A stretch of 64,000 bases of DNA from positions 100,450,107 to 100,514,106 of the forward strand of contig OY821517.1 of assembly GCA_963682025.1 (NCBI GenBank), given 5' to 3'. The stretch is from Cordilura impudica (lineage: Eukaryota; Arthropoda; Insecta; Diptera; Scathophagidae). This document shows, in pieces, positions 45,985-57,122 of this stretch. A program made the translations under genes and the position numbers. How positions within the stretch are numbered: position 1 is the stretch's first letter; each line of letters opens with the position of its first letter. Under the pieces are notes generated by a model. That model was not told the origin of the DNA. It did not search any database and saw nothing but the letters and a program-made list of their open reading frames with translations.

Positions 45985-46390
45985 TGAGCGGAATCACCAA
46001 AATCCAAAATCGCCAGAACTAAAAATCACGAATAACAAAAATCGCCGAAATCAAAAATCGCCAAAACCGAAAATCGCGAATAACAAATATCGCCCAAGTA
46101 AAAAGTCACTAAAATCAAAAATTACAGAAAACAAACAAAGCTAAAGCCAAAAATCGTTAAAATACAAAAATCGCTATAAAAAAAATCAAAAATCGTCAAA
46201 AAAAAAATCACAAAAAACAAAAATCGTCAGAGTCGAAAATAGCAACAAAAAAACCAAAATCATCAAGGTTAAAATCACCGGAATCGCGAATAACAAAAAT
46301 CGCCAAAATCATAAATCGCGAAAAAAAAAAAGTTTAAAAGTCGCCAAAATCTAAAATCGCATAAACAAAATCGCCAAAAAAAAAAATAAA
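45985..46390 (+). repeat. Degenerate AAAATCGCC(A/G) tandem repeat
   Basis: Roughly 13-15-bp units such as CAAAAATCGCCAAAATC repeated with many changes. A 74-codon open frame here is a by-product. A shorter version is at 16020-16110. Confidence 0.8.
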
Positions 46391-46465
46391 ATGGTTTCTA
46401 AAAAATATTTTATTTATTTATTTCGGTTAGGATGGGTGTAGCGAAGCGCATTGGATTACTGCTAT

Positions 46466-47666
46466 TAAATTATAAAACTAATTTAATTTTGCAAACTTAA
46501 TTAAATAAAGAGTAACATACTTCAGTCCTAAATACTGGTGATTGCAACTACTAGTTCTGTTAGAACTACATTTTTTACCCCGAAAATGTGTTAAAGATGT
46601 TGTAAAAAAACATTGGTAAAAATAGTATATATAAAATTTGCATTAATAATTATTTTTCGGTTATAATAACATAAAACTAAACTTTTAACCTGTATTGATA
46701 CTAGAAATCGTAAGAGAACAGCATGAATTAAATTCTGTTGTGGATACCAAAGAATGAAAAGTATTTTTAAGCAGCCCGAATTTTCGATTTAATTTGTTAT
46801 TTTTTTAAAAGCAAATTAAAAAAGAAACTTAAATTTTTTGTGAACATGCAAGTTTATAAATCAACGTGACAATGTGTAAAATAATATTATTTTATTAAAA
46901 AAAAAAATGTGATTCTAGTGTGCAATGCTTAACCTGAAATTTTAATTGAGTCCATCTGACCGTAAACATGCTCAGAACTTAGTCGAGTATCTGAAAAAGT
47001 TTTTGATTGTCTCATAACAACAGATCTATATGTCCAATCATGATTGTCAGGCTTTGATTTCGACAGCAATTTTTGCCTATGTTTGCGAGAAAAATATTTT
47101 TGAGGACTAACGTTACCTGGAATCAGACTTGATTAACAAAAAGGTATTAAGAACGAAAAATATCAGATGCTTCGTGTTGCACCAGGCTGTTGAAATATTT
47201 CGTGGTTTCAATGACCAGATAAAAATGAATTCAAGACACTTTCCACTATTTCTCTTGGTTAGAATTTTTCGCAATGTATTGCAAGACAGTCTTGCTGTCA
47301 GACATGAACCTGTAAGTATGCTAGTAAAGAAGGAAGAATTTAAGAATACCATGTAAAGGTCAACCTTAGATCCAATTTTAAAATTTTAAGTTAAATAATT
47401 TTTATTGATACCATTTCAAAGAAAAGGGTATAGTTTGTTGTTGTTGTTGCTGATGTATTTTTGAATATTTTTATAGGCCCTATTTTTCCAGTAAGAAAGG
47501 AAAAGTGTAATTAAGTAATTTTGAAAATAAAGGCAGTGTCATGTCTGTCACATTTCAAAATACTTCTTTTTACTATAATTTATTTTTGAATTCATGTCTT
47601 TTATATGCTTTGTATATTATATTACCTATAGTTAACTTTCCTTATTTGCCATACACATAAATTCAG
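46466..47666. other. Mostly unassigned DNA
   Basis: Overlapping open frames on both strands at 47113-47356, in a less AT-rich stretch, have no domain I recognise; they could be old coding debris. A (TTG)n run lies near 47438. The phrase TGTCATGTCTGTCAC occurs at 47538 and again at 49159 and 49295, on either side of the Harbinger-like element. Confidence 0.4.
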
Positions 47667-49107
47667 GGGTCTAATCGTCGCATACGTTATCGAGTGAATT
47701 TGATCGAAATTTTTCATTTTAAAATCACGGCATTCGCTATCGTGTAAGTAGTATCGAAATTTGAGATGATGGCATACGATAACGAGCGATCGATCGAGTG
47801 TCTTCTTTCTAAATGTCATTCGATACAACAAAGTCAATCGTAAACGAAATTGTTAAACTTCTTGAGAACAACAAGCGAAAAAATAAAAGCGGGATATATA
47901 AAATAATAACTAAAAGGTCTTAAAATTTAAGTAATATTAATCACTTGATAAATTAAAATTTCAAAAATCTAATTAAAAATTTTCAGGGCAAATATATTTA
48001 AAATAAATGGCAAACAAAAGGAACTCATGGCTGAATTTATGATTGAGCACCCAAATTTGGCAAAAAAATATTTTACCTAATTGTGGACAGGGAAAAGCTG
48101 TTTCAAAGCGATTATGGGATCAGCTTACAATACAACTAAATAAGTTTGGCCCTCCAGTTAAAAATAAAAAATGTTGAGAAAGGTACAATTATTTTGAGGT
48201 GTTTTTTAAGTGTTGCAATTATACGTACATAGATACAATTTTCTAGGTTTATGCCGACCAAAAACACAATGTCAAAAAAAAGCTGTCATTCAATAAGGCA
48301 TCCAAAAAGAGAAGAACAAATTCTTCAGGCTGCCGGTATAAGAGTTTCTGGTGATGGTCTTTCATCGAACAAATCTTTTGGTTCTTCTAAAACTACGAAA
48401 CAAAATTGTGCTGATGATATCGAAAAAGCATTTAATGATGTGTTAGATGAGGAAGACGACGAAAATATAAATGAACCTGAGGCAGTACAGAAGGAACCCA
48501 TTATAAAACAAAAAATGTTACTGAACGTGAATTTAAATTAGACCTTCTAAGGTGTCAGATCGAAAAATATGAAGATTCCCAACGAAGCATAAACTGTAAG
48601 CTTGATCGGTTATTGAATACAAAAGAAAGATCGTTAAAATTAAAGGAAGAAGAACATGTTGCTAATATTTCAATAAAAAAGATTGATTATGAAATAAAAT
48701 CAGTTGAACTAGAAATGCTAGAGGAAAATGGTTATCTGTCGAAGTAATACAAGCTCAATTTTTTTTATCAAAATTGATATTTTAACTTATAAATTCATAT
48801 TCAATACGTGAAGTATATTTTATTTTAGAAACATTTTACTTTATTAATATTATTTAATTTAAAAGCGTATATCTACGTAGTTCAAATTCCTTTAAAACCA
48901 CTGTCTTTAAAACCACAATTTCTAAAATTTCAATTCATTTTCCTTAAACATGTGTTTTTCTTTATTTACATTAAAAATAAATCTTTTACAATTTTTATTA
49001 GATTTCGTTTCGATTCTAATCGTATGCCGTGATTAGGCTATTCGATACGTTTCGAAATTTCATTCGATACGAAAGCTTACTCGATCACGAATGCGACGAT
49101 TAGACCC
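47667..49107 (+). mobile_element. Harbinger-like element with only a Myb/zeste-type accessory gene
   Basis: Ends GGGTCTAATCGTCGCAT and ATGCGACGATTAGACCC are inverted partners, and a further CGAGT/ACTCG block extends the arms to about 30 bp. CAG flanks both ends (47664-47666, 49108-49110), a 3-bp duplication. The subterminal parts contain several CACGGCAT and CGATACGA-like motifs in both orientations. The only coding remnant is the plus-strand regulatory gene; there is no room for, or trace of, a DDE transposase. Confidence 0.75.
47995..48747 (+). pseudogene. Zeste/Myb-SANT-like DNA-binding protein (degraded)
   Basis: KQKELMAEFMIEHPNLAKKY, then after a frameshift GQGKAVSKRLWDQLTIQLNK and FGPPVKNKKC: the zeste-type Myb/SANT fold (LxxFMxxxPxLA...LWxxLxxxLNxxGPPxK). 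A probable intron follows (about GT 48184 to AG 48246). Next come VYADQKHNVKKKLSFNKASK, EEQILQAAGIRVSGDGLSS, an acidic stretch (LDEEDDENINEPEA) and a lysine/glutamate-rich coiled-coil tail ending ENGYLSK and TAA at 48745-48747. Such proteins accompany PIF/Harbinger transposases and help target the element DNA. At least three frame shifts and a TGA where Trp is expected (KKCW) show it is inactive. Family by motif recognition; role from context. Confidence 0.75.
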
Positions 49108-49110
49108 CAG

Positions 49111-49676
49111 AGCTTTTCTGTGTTTTACAAACATCCTCTAAAATGATGTCTGTTTGTTGTCATGTCTGTCACGACTACTTTTTGCAGCCAATAATTAGTA
49201 ACAATAATACTTTGTCCCTTCCATAATTTTGTATGTTTTTATGAACAATGGGAAACTTTTACTGTATAATATCGGATTAGAAAGATCACTGAATGTCATG
49301 TCTGTCACTATGGAAGTAGCCATATATGATTATTTATTTTTGTTATATTCATTTAATTTAATTTTTATTCTTTTATTATATATTATGCGATATCACATAA
49401 TTTTATGTTGGTAAAACCACAAAATAATTTTATTTCAAAGCTGTTAAATTGTAATGCTTGTAAAGTCACGAACGTTGTAATGAAACAATGGATTATTATT
49501 TAAATTTATTTTATGTTATTAGATAGTGCTTTATATAGTTCATTGAATTATATATATAAGTTATTAATAAATAATTAAACCTTAATAACAATTTAATTTT
49601 ATTTTATATCAGTAAAATTACGATAAATGGTTGTCACAATCAATAAATGTAACGAAGAATTCAATTGTACCAACTA
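49111..49676. other. Unassigned AT-rich DNA
   Basis: No gene. Two copies of TGTCATGTCTGTCAC (49159 and 49295) recur as also at 47538. The 61-codon open frame at 49229 is hydrophobic, AT-driven and not recognised. Confidence 0.4.
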
Positions 49677-50982
49677 ACGGGTGATTTTTTAAGAGCTTGA
49701 TAACTTTTTTTAAAAAAAAAACGCATAAAGTTTGCAAAATCTCATCGGTTCTTTATTTGAAACGTTAGATTGGTCCATGACATTTACTTTTTGAAGATAA
49801 TTTCATTTAAATGTTGACCGCGGCTGCGTCTTAGGTGGTCCATTCGGAAAGTCCAATTTTGGGCAACTTTTTCGAGCATTTCGGCCGGAATAGCCCGAAT
49901 TTCTTCGGAAATGTTGTCTTCCAAAGCTGGAATAGTTGCTGGCTTATTTCTGTAGACTTTAGACTTGACGTAGCCCCACAAAAAATAGTCTAAAGGCGTC
50001 AAATCGCATGATCTTGGTGGCCAACTTACCGGTCCATTTCTTGAGATGAATTGTTCTCCGAAGTTTTCCCTCAAAATGGCCATAGAATCGCGAGCTGTGT
50101 GGCATCTAGCGCCATCTTGTTGAAACCACATGTCAACCAAGTTCAGTTCTTCCATTTTTGGCAACAAAAAGTTTGTTAGCATCGAACGATAGCGATCGCC
50201 ATTCACCGTAACGTTGCGTCCAACAGCATCTTTGAAAAAATACGGTCCAATGATTCCACCAGCGTACAAACCACACCAAACAGTGCATTTTTCGGGATGC
50301 ATGGGCAGTTCTTGAACGGCTTCTGGTTGCTCTTCACTCCAAATACGGCAATTTTGCTTATTTACGAAGCCATTCAACCAGAAATGAGCCTCATCGCTGA
50401 ACAAAATTTGTCGATAAAAAAGCGGATTTTCTGCCAACTTTTCTAGGGCCCATTCACTGAAAATTAGACGTTGTGGCAGATCGTTCGGCTTCAGTTCTTG
50501 CACGAGCTGTATTTTATACGGTTTTACACCAAGATCTTTGCGTAAAATCTTCCATGTGGTCGAATAACACAAACCCAATTGCTGCGAACGGCGACGAATC
50601 GACATTTCACGGTCTTCAGTAACACTCTCAGAAACAGACGCAATATTCTCTTCTGTACGCACTGTACGCATTCGTGTGGTTGGTTTAATGTCCAATAAAG
50701 TAAACTGAGTGCGAAACTTGGTCACAATCGCATTAATTGTTTGCTCACTTGGTCGATTATGTAGACCATAAATCGGACGTAAAGCGCGAAACACATTTCG
50801 AACCGAACACTGATTTTGGTAATAAAATTCAATGATTTGCAAGCGTTGCTCGTTAGTAAGTCTATTCATGATGAAATGTCAAAGCATACTGAGCATCTTT
50901 CTCTTTGACACCATGTCTGAAATCCCACGTGATCTGTCAAATACTAATGCATGAAAATCCTAACCTCAAAAAAATCACCCGT
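49677..50982 (-). mobile_element. Intact Tc1/mariner-superfamily transposon, copy 2
   Basis: Same 1,306-bp length, ends and content as 43344-44649, in the same orientation 6,333 bp away. TA at 49675-49676 and 50983-50984. The flanking sequences outside TA are unrelated to those of copy 1 (ATTTC/CAAAC versus CCAAC/TATGT), so this is an independent insertion and not a segmental duplication. Confidence 0.97.
49784..50869 (-). CDS. Mariner-type transposase, complete (identical protein to copy 1)
   Basis: 361 residues with D159, D252 and D289 in SDEAHF, QQDGARCHTA and CDLTPLD contexts; the translation is residue-for-residue the same as that of 43451-44536. Two helix-turn-helix units lie in the N-terminal third. 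The gene lacks introns and has no other gene near it; any promoter would lie in the ~110 bp between codon 1 (50869) and the element end. Compared with the decayed relative at 8063-9143, it shows what that copy lost. Two intact identical genes suggest a recently active family, but they could also be an assembly duplication of one copy's sequence. Confidence 0.97.
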   Translation of the reverse strand: MNRLTNEQRLQIIEFYYQNQCSVRNVFRALRPIYGLHNRPSEQTINAIVTKFRTQFTLLDIKPTTRMRTVRTEENIASVSESVTEDREMSIRRRSQQLGLCYSTTWKILRKDLGVKPYKIQLVQELKPNDLPQRLIFSEWALEKLAENPLFYRQILFSDEAHFWLNGFVNKQNCRIWSEEQPEAVQELPMHPEKCTVWCGLYAGGIIGPYFFKDAVGRNVTVNGDRYRSMLTNFLLPKMEELNLVDMWFQQDGARCHTARDSMAILRENFGEQFISRNGPVSWPPRSCDLTPLDYFLWGYVKSKVYRNKPATIPALEDNISEEIRAIPAEMLEKVAQNWTFRMDHLRRSRGQHLNEIIFKK

Positions 50983-51039
50983 TATATGTCACAATTAGCA
51001 CAATCGAATTTATATATAAAATTAATTGGCTTTACCATT

Positions 51040-51273
51040 GTACACACAGAAAACAGATTCATTGTGGCTACCAAATTTATTACCAACCGAATTGCGATAA
51101 TACTAATAACCGATTTTCGGGATCACGACGATTACAATTATATTGCCTTAACAGTAAATATTTTATCATAATAGAAAATTAGCAGATGATATTAAATTTC
51201 TGTTGATACGATCGAAAATACAGTTGTTCTATTTTAGAACAATTCGGTTGGCAAATACTTTTTCTGTGTGTAC
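51040..51273 (+). mobile_element. MITE of the ACACAGAAAA family, copy 4 (complete)
   Basis: Ends GTACACACAGAAAA and TTTTTCTGTGTGTAC are inverted partners; GTAC is itself palindromic, so it may be part of the TIR or the target duplication. Subterminal CCAACCGAATT / AATTCGGTTGGC are also inverted. 234 bp, non-coding. Confidence 0.75.
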
Positions 51274-51275
51274 CG

Positions 51276-51394
51276 CTAAATGGCTTACACAATTCAATAA
51301 TCACAACAGAATAATGTGATAGTCCTTGCGACTACATAAATTCGGTTGGCAACAAATTCGGTTGCAACAACAAATCTGTTTTCTGTATGTACAC
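51276..51394 (-). mobile_element. MITE of the ACACAGAAAA family, copy 5 (half)
   Basis: Inverted half-copy directly next to copy 4: CACAACAGAATAATGTGATA, AATTCGGTTGGCAACAAATT, TTTTCTGTATGTACAC. Confidence 0.6.
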
Positions 51395-52220
51395 TTTAAA
51401 ATAATTTCAAATATTATTTATCTATTACATAGTTACAAATTAGAAAGAAATAAAGCAAAAACCTCCTAAATCATGATCCGGATAACTGGCTGCACTTTTT
51501 AAACCAGTAGATGACAAATAAGAACTCGGTTTGTTTCTGTTTGCGATAGAAATTTTAAGTGGTAAAAAATTTACAGTAGAATTAATGAAAACTACGGAGT
51601 TGCTACGATTATCAAGTAATTATGCTTTATTATTCGAGGCAGGTAATATAGCTTGATGAACTTTTCCAGCACTGAATGTCGTGACCACTTAATAAATGAT
51701 TATTCATTGAGGAGTATTAAGTCGTTGGTGATTATCTTTGTTGATGTTGCAAGTGTTGTTTATTGCTGGCTACTACTAGCGTATTTTTCTTAAACGAATT
51801 GTAGCTATGTTGCTCTTGTTTTCGGTGGAGAGTCGATCTTTAATGCGTGCTTGGGTTTTTGTATGCAAATTCAATATTAAAGCTGCTATTGTTGCTATTT
51901 GTTGTATAATCGGTGGCTATTCCTTTTTGATATATGTATCTACATATATTTTGTGCTGATAATACTTGACTTGGAAAAAAACGAGACGAAAATGAATAAA
52001 TTTTGATCGTTGTTCCTCTATATAGTGGATTTCTAATTTTCTTTTCTTTATTTATAACTTTTTATTTTCAAATATATTTTTAATTATTCATTTTTTTTTT
52101 TATTTAATCTTTTCAAAAATGACAAGTAAATTTGAATATTCAGTTGGGTTTATTCATTCTATCATATTTTTTGAAACGTACAACATTCATGCAGTTTCCT
52201 TTCAGTTAAAATGACCAACC
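51395..52220. other. Unassigned DNA, locally less AT-rich
   Basis: 51480-52000 has a more mixed composition and TTG/TGC-rich runs (CAA/GCA on the minus strand, as in many fly 5' UTRs), but no open frame, splice pair or promoter I can defend. Confidence 0.35.
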
Positions 52221-52452
52221 ACACACATAACACAGATTCGTTGTGGCTACCAAATTTATTACCAACCGAATTGAGATGAAGACAATAGCCGAATTTTGTG
52301 TTGATGGCAATAAAAATTCTGTTGTCTTAACAGTAAATATTTTATCACAATAGAAAATGGTAAGTTACTATAACAATTCTGTTCATACAATCAAAAATTC
52401 AGTTGGTAAACTTTGGAACAATTCGATTGGTAATTTTATTTATGTGTCCAGG
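52221..52452 (+). mobile_element. MITE of the ACACAGAAAA family, copy 6
   Basis: CACAGATTCGTTGTGGCTAC, CCAAATTTATTACCAACCGA, AACAGTAAATATTTTATCAC and AACAATTCGATTGGTAA follow the order of copy 4. The ends are worn. Confidence 0.7.
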
Positions 52453-53086
52453 TTAAAAGTTTGGTTTTCTTTTACTATAACCAAATTCTCTAATTTATAT
52501 TATTATTTTGTTTGCATTATATTTATCAACAATTTGCTACAATATCCGTAAATACATTTTTGGTTTAAAATATATTGTTCTAATAGAATTAGATATTGTT
52601 GCCACTAATACTTAATCAAATTATAGTGGGTTTAATTTAGTTCCCGCAATTGAATTAGTATAGTAATTTGTTTAAAAACTTTGGTAAATGGAACTTATTA
52701 TTCTTTTGAAAGTGAATTCATTCTATGAGAATTATATTTTTTTAATTATAATAGTGAGGAAATCCGGTTGAATTTTAAAACAGTTAGTAATTACAATTAA
52801 AATGCTTATTGACTGATTAAATTTTTCTAGTGATAACTGAATTCTAACTAATCGTTTTTGTGTGTATTTACACAGAAATTATGACTAAAATTGGTCGTAC
52901 AGGGTTTATTTTGGGACCACTAATTTACGAAGAAAATTTCAAAATATAATTTGATAAATATGAAAGTAAGTTTACATGAGGTATTATTAATGCATAAATT
53001 GCAAAATTATAATTGTACGTTCAAAGTATCCTGCCCTGTGACTGAAACTTGATATTTACAATGGGGCAAAGTATTTCATGCTAAAA
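52453..53086. other. Unassigned AT-rich DNA
   Basis: Nothing recognised. Confidence 0.4.
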
Positions 53087-53420
53087 AGAAAGGAAGAAAT
53101 TAAGTGTTAAATTCGGCTATGCCGAATCCTTGATATCCTCCACCTGGGTTTTACGTTTACATTAATATCTGGACATATTGCATTCTTCATGACAAATATA
53201 AACAAAATATTTGAGAAAGTAAACAATTTGATAAACTTAATACTGAATTATGCATTTTCTCTAGGTCATATCTTGGCACATTATACCATATTTATCCTTT
53301 TTTAAACACCAGTAATGACAAATAATATTATCCTAAGTTTACCCAGGTAAATGGTTTATTTTGTGAAAGAGCGTTATTTCAACAGACAGGCAGACAGACA
53401 GACGGAAGGAACATATTTTT
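53087..53420 (+). repeat. Second dispersed repeat family (TTCGGCTATGCCGAA palindrome)
   Basis: GTGTTAAATTCGGCTATGCCG then AATCCTTGATATCCTCCACC at the 5' end; TAAATGGTTTATTTTGTGAA and AACAGACAGGCAGACAGACA near 53380-53400. Same architecture as the R family (terminal palindrome, internal purine-rich tetramer array) but different sequence. Related pieces at 58130-58335, 59325-59403 and 63148-63300. Confidence 0.7.
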
Positions 53421-54029
53421 TCTAGTGATTTTGTAGTACTTACAGGACTTTTATGTCTCACTATCTAAACCGTAATGTGTGAATTTCCGTACATTTTAAA
53501 AATTGGTTTTTATGTATGCTTAAACTAAAGATCTTGTAAAATAAATCGTAACACGTATGATGTAATTCCAATTTATTTTTTTTAGAAAAATATGCATTCG
53601 TTCCAGTGATTTTCTAATTTAAAATTATCTAATTTGTAAGCAATTTAAAAATAAACAGAATTAATCGAGAGTTTAATCCAATTTCCATGCATTTTGAAAA
53701 ATGTTACATTTTTGTATGCTTAAATTAAAAATAATCATATTTCCGTACATTTCAAACAAATTGTTTTTTTGTAGGCTTAACTTAAAATATACGTACGAAT
53801 CGGCGATTCAATACTGAGCGTAACTATACATTAAGATTTTTTCGCAATACCATTTTCAGTTTGCTTTCAATGCGTTTACCATTTTTAAATAAATACCTCT
53901 CACTTGCTTATAAATATATTCAATAACAAATTCATAATTTTAATATAAAAATCTTAATTGTCCTTAACATAGGAAATAGTTCCATATTATAAACATTATT
54001 TTTTCCCAATATGATGAAATTAAAAATCT
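53421..54029. other. Unassigned AT-rich DNA
   Basis: GTACATTTTAAAAATTGGTT-like text recurs three times (53490, 53690, 53745), a weak ~200-bp direct repeat. No gene. Confidence 0.45.
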
Positions 54030-54041
54030 ATTATATTAATA

Positions 54042-57000
54042 ATAATATAATAATATAACCTCGCCCGTCGTCTTTCGATTAACAGCCGCCTCTATACTGG
54101 GCATAGGTTGTCTACAAGATTACTCCATCTATTTCTTCGTTCAGCAACTTCTTTGAGTTCCCCAATGTTGTTGTATCTTCGTCCAGGACCGTCTGCTTCA
54201 AGACCGTTTTGTTCAAGCCTGTTTATTTCACCCAATGTTGATCTTCGCCAGGTGGTTCTTGGTCTTCCTACTCTTCTACTTCCTTGGGGGTTGTATACCA
54301 AAGCTTGGTGACATACTTCGTCCGATGGCTTACGAAGTGTATGTCCTATCCATCCAAACTTCCTCCGCCGAACTTCCACATTTATGTCGTACATATCCGT
54401 CCTCGCCCAGAGTTCTTCGTTTGTTATTCTATTGGGCCAGAACACCCTAAGGATTCTGCGAAGACATCTATTGACAAAAGCGCGCAGTTTGTTTTGTATT
54501 GACTCCGTTACAAACCATGTTTCACATCCGCAGAGCAGGACGGAAAGGACACAAGCTTTATACAAACGGATTTTCGTGCTGAGGCTGTAGTCTTTTTAGC
54601 TCCATACCTTGCGAAGTTGAGTGTATGAGCCCAGCGCCTTCTTTATTCTATTTTGCACATCTTTTAGGGTACCACCATTTTCACATATTATACTTCCAAG
54701 GTAAGTAAACTCCTCAACACGTTCAACTTGATGCTCCAAGAAGTTTAGTTGCTCTTTTGACGTTGTGTTTATCCGCATTTCTTTGGTTTTTCCTACATTT
54801 ATCTTAAGCCCAACTTTGGAGGATTCAAGTTCCAGGTCTTTAAGTTTGCTTTGCATATCAATAAACCTGTGGGAGAGCTCGCAATTGTCGTCAGCATAAT
54901 CTAGGCCCTCCAGTCGAGAACCAGGTTCTAAAGGATTCCACACAATGCCACGCGCTTTGTTACTGAACGATTAGTTACTGCATCTATAACGATCAGAAAC
55001 AGTAGTGGCGATAACAAACAGCCTTGTCTAACCCCAGAAATTGTCTGAAAAGGCTAGGACATCTTTCCTTCATGTAGAACCGTGCATTTAAAATTCTCAT
55101 AACTGTTTTGGATTATAGAAATGATTTTGTTAGGCACACCTATGTTCTCCAATTCAGCCCAAATGCACTCACTGTGGATGCAGTCAAATGCTTTTTCGTA
55201 GTTCACAAAAAGAAGGTACAGGGATGACCGCATTTCAACAGAATGTTCTATAATGATTTGAAGCGTATTTATCTAATCAACGCACGATCTGCCACTTCTG
55301 AACCCTGCTTGCTCTTTTCGCAACAGTACGTCTACGTGATGAATCATTCGTTCCAGAATTATTTTCATGAAGATTTTCATCACCGTGCAGAGAATCGTAA
55401 TACCACGCCAATTGTTGCAATCCGTTGCATCACCTTTCTTTCGCAGTTTTACAATTATGCCACTTGTCAAGTCAGACGGAAACGTTTCAGAATTCCATAT
55501 TTGTACGAAGAGTGGTTGTAATATGTTTGCAAATAGTTCGGTGTCAGTTTTAAGAACTTCAGCTGTTATGTTATCTATTCCTGCTGCTTTGCCATTTTTT
55601 AGAGTTCTAATGGCATCAATCACTTCATCCCTTGAAGGAGGATCCGTTCTAATGGGCAGAGTGGTACCGTTATTGTTTCTTGTAACGGTCACATTTTCGT
55701 TTTGAATATTTAAAACATTCATGAAGTGTTCTCTCCAACGCTCTAACTGTTCATCGACGTTGGTTATTAACGTTCCATCAGAGGACTTCACTGGTAATGC
55801 GCGTTTGTTACCAGTGCCGGCAATTTTCTTTGTAATAACAAACAGGTCTTTCATGTTATGAGCCTTAGCTGCATTTTCCGCTACTATGGTCATATCGCGT
55901 ATTTCTTTCTTTTTATCTTCTCGGACCGACCGTTTTACCTGTTTGTCAAGCAGTCGATATTGATTTTGTGCTTCCTTTCTTTTAGTTATATCGTTGATGG
56001 AATTAATTTTATCTTTTTGACTTGCACGTTGATCAATCAAATCCCATGTTTGCGGAGATATAAAGTCTTCGTTCTTTTTTGCCTTGTTTCCAAGCTTTGA
56101 AACACAGGCATCGATTATAGCGACTTTAAAATTCTTCCACTTTTCATTCACATTTTCTGTCGAACGTTGATGGTTCGATTACGTTATTCCGCACTTGCTC
56201 TAGGAAGGCTTCTCGATGTTGTATTTGGTTCCAGTCTGGCCTTGGGTTGACTTCACATTTTTTAATTTAAAAACAATCCTTCCATATAATAAGTGGTGAT
56301 CTATTCCAATATCCGCTCCTCTCTGGTTCCGGACATCACACAAAGAGTTACTCAATTTGGCGCTAACACAAATATGATCTATTTGATTTTGCGTGATGTT
56401 GTCTGGTGACATCCATGTAATTTTATGCACGCGTTTGTGTGGAAATAGGGTGCCACCAATTTTCATTTCATTTATTCCACACAACTCAACTAGCCGTTCT
56501 CTATTATCATTCATTTCGCCAATGCCATGCTATCCCATAATATGTTGCAATTCCGCGTTGTCCGAGCCAACTTTAGCATTGAAATCACCCATTAGGATTT
56601 TCAAATCATTTTTATCAATACTCGCTAAAGTTTCGTTGACGGCATCATAAAAAGCATCCTTCATTTCTTCTTGGGCATCCTCGGTAGGAGCGTAGCATTG
56701 TATAACTGTGAGATTTTTTGGTGACCTTTAAATCTTAGCGCTCATTTAAAAAATTTGTAGTCCAATACGGCATTTCGAAATTTATTGTTTACTAACATTC
56801 CGACTCCGTATTGATGGATATCTTCTTCGTTGGGCATTCCTGACCAGAAGAGAGTATGTCTTTTGAAGGTTGTCATCTGACCGTATTGGTTCCATCTGAC
56901 TTCACTCATGCCCAAGAACGCCAGTCTATAATTTTCCAAAATTTTACTGGCCTGCGCCAACTTGCCCACTTGGTTTACTGTCCTTACATTCCATGTTCCA

Positions 57001-57122
57001 AATCGTAGTCCTTTTTCAAAGCATATAGTCGTCATCGAATTTCCAGATCGTAGATTTCTTGTAGTTGTACTGAGAATGATTTTTAATTTCAGACGCATCA
57101 GGTTGTCAGCCTAAAACGACTA
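54042..57122 (-). mobile_element. RTE-type non-LTR retrotransposon, near full length
   Basis: Flanked by a candidate 12-bp target duplication ATTATATTAATA (54030-54041 and 57123-57134). At the 3' end (left) the element finishes with a TTATATTATTA-type tail rather than poly-A, as RTE elements do. About 3.08 kb, which fits the compact single-ORF RTE layout. The duplication is AT-only and resembles the tail, so chance similarity is possible. Confidence 0.8.
54092..57098 (-). pseudogene. RTE-type ORF: AP endonuclease plus reverse transcriptase, frameshifted
   Basis: One polyprotein in pieces. APE endonuclease: LRFGTWNVRTVNQVGKLAQA, LGMSEVRW, GVGMLVN (57098-56742) and GGTLFPHKRVHKITW, NQIDHICVSAK, RGADIGIDHHLLYGR (56514-56200). 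RT: LKNGKAAGIDNITAEVLK, RKKGDATDCNNWRGITIL, EQAGFRSGRSCVD (56151-55273); SGVRQGCLLSP near 55030; catalytic LDYADDN (about 54890); then VEEFTYLGSIICENG. C-terminal tail: RRKFGWIGHTLRKPSDE and NPQGSRRVGRPRTTWRR (to 54092). Breaks: in-frame TAG at 56530-56532, and frame changes near 56740, 56170, 55270-54945 and 54590. The domain set and GRPRTTWRR tail are typical of RTE elements. Inactive as it stands. Confidence 0.93.

Larger units (their letters stand above)
45090..46465 (+). mobile_element. Helitron-like element (family B), copy 3, split by a MITE
   Basis: Starts TATATATATAAAAATGGAGT, has TTATAGGAGACTACACCACT and GTGGGCGTGGCACCTCCCAT modules, and ends GGTGTAGCGAAGCGCATTGG, TTACTGCTAT, i.e. 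the family B 3' end with CTAG changed to CTAT. Contains a Harbinger-type MITE (45471-45817) and an AAAATCGCC tandem region (about 45985-46390). Confidence 0.75.

Noticed and set aside
45985..46390. Low-complexity Lys/Asn/Pro protein
   Set aside because: Translation of a degenerate AAAATCGCC tandem repeat inside a Helitron.
47113..47356. Overlapping 79- and 75-codon frames on both strands
   Set aside because: No recognised domain; could be old coding debris, but which strand is real cannot be decided from the sequence alone.
54108..56650. Several plus-strand open frames of 60-112 codons
   Set aside because: All overlap the minus-strand RTE-type LINE gene and show no domain of their own.
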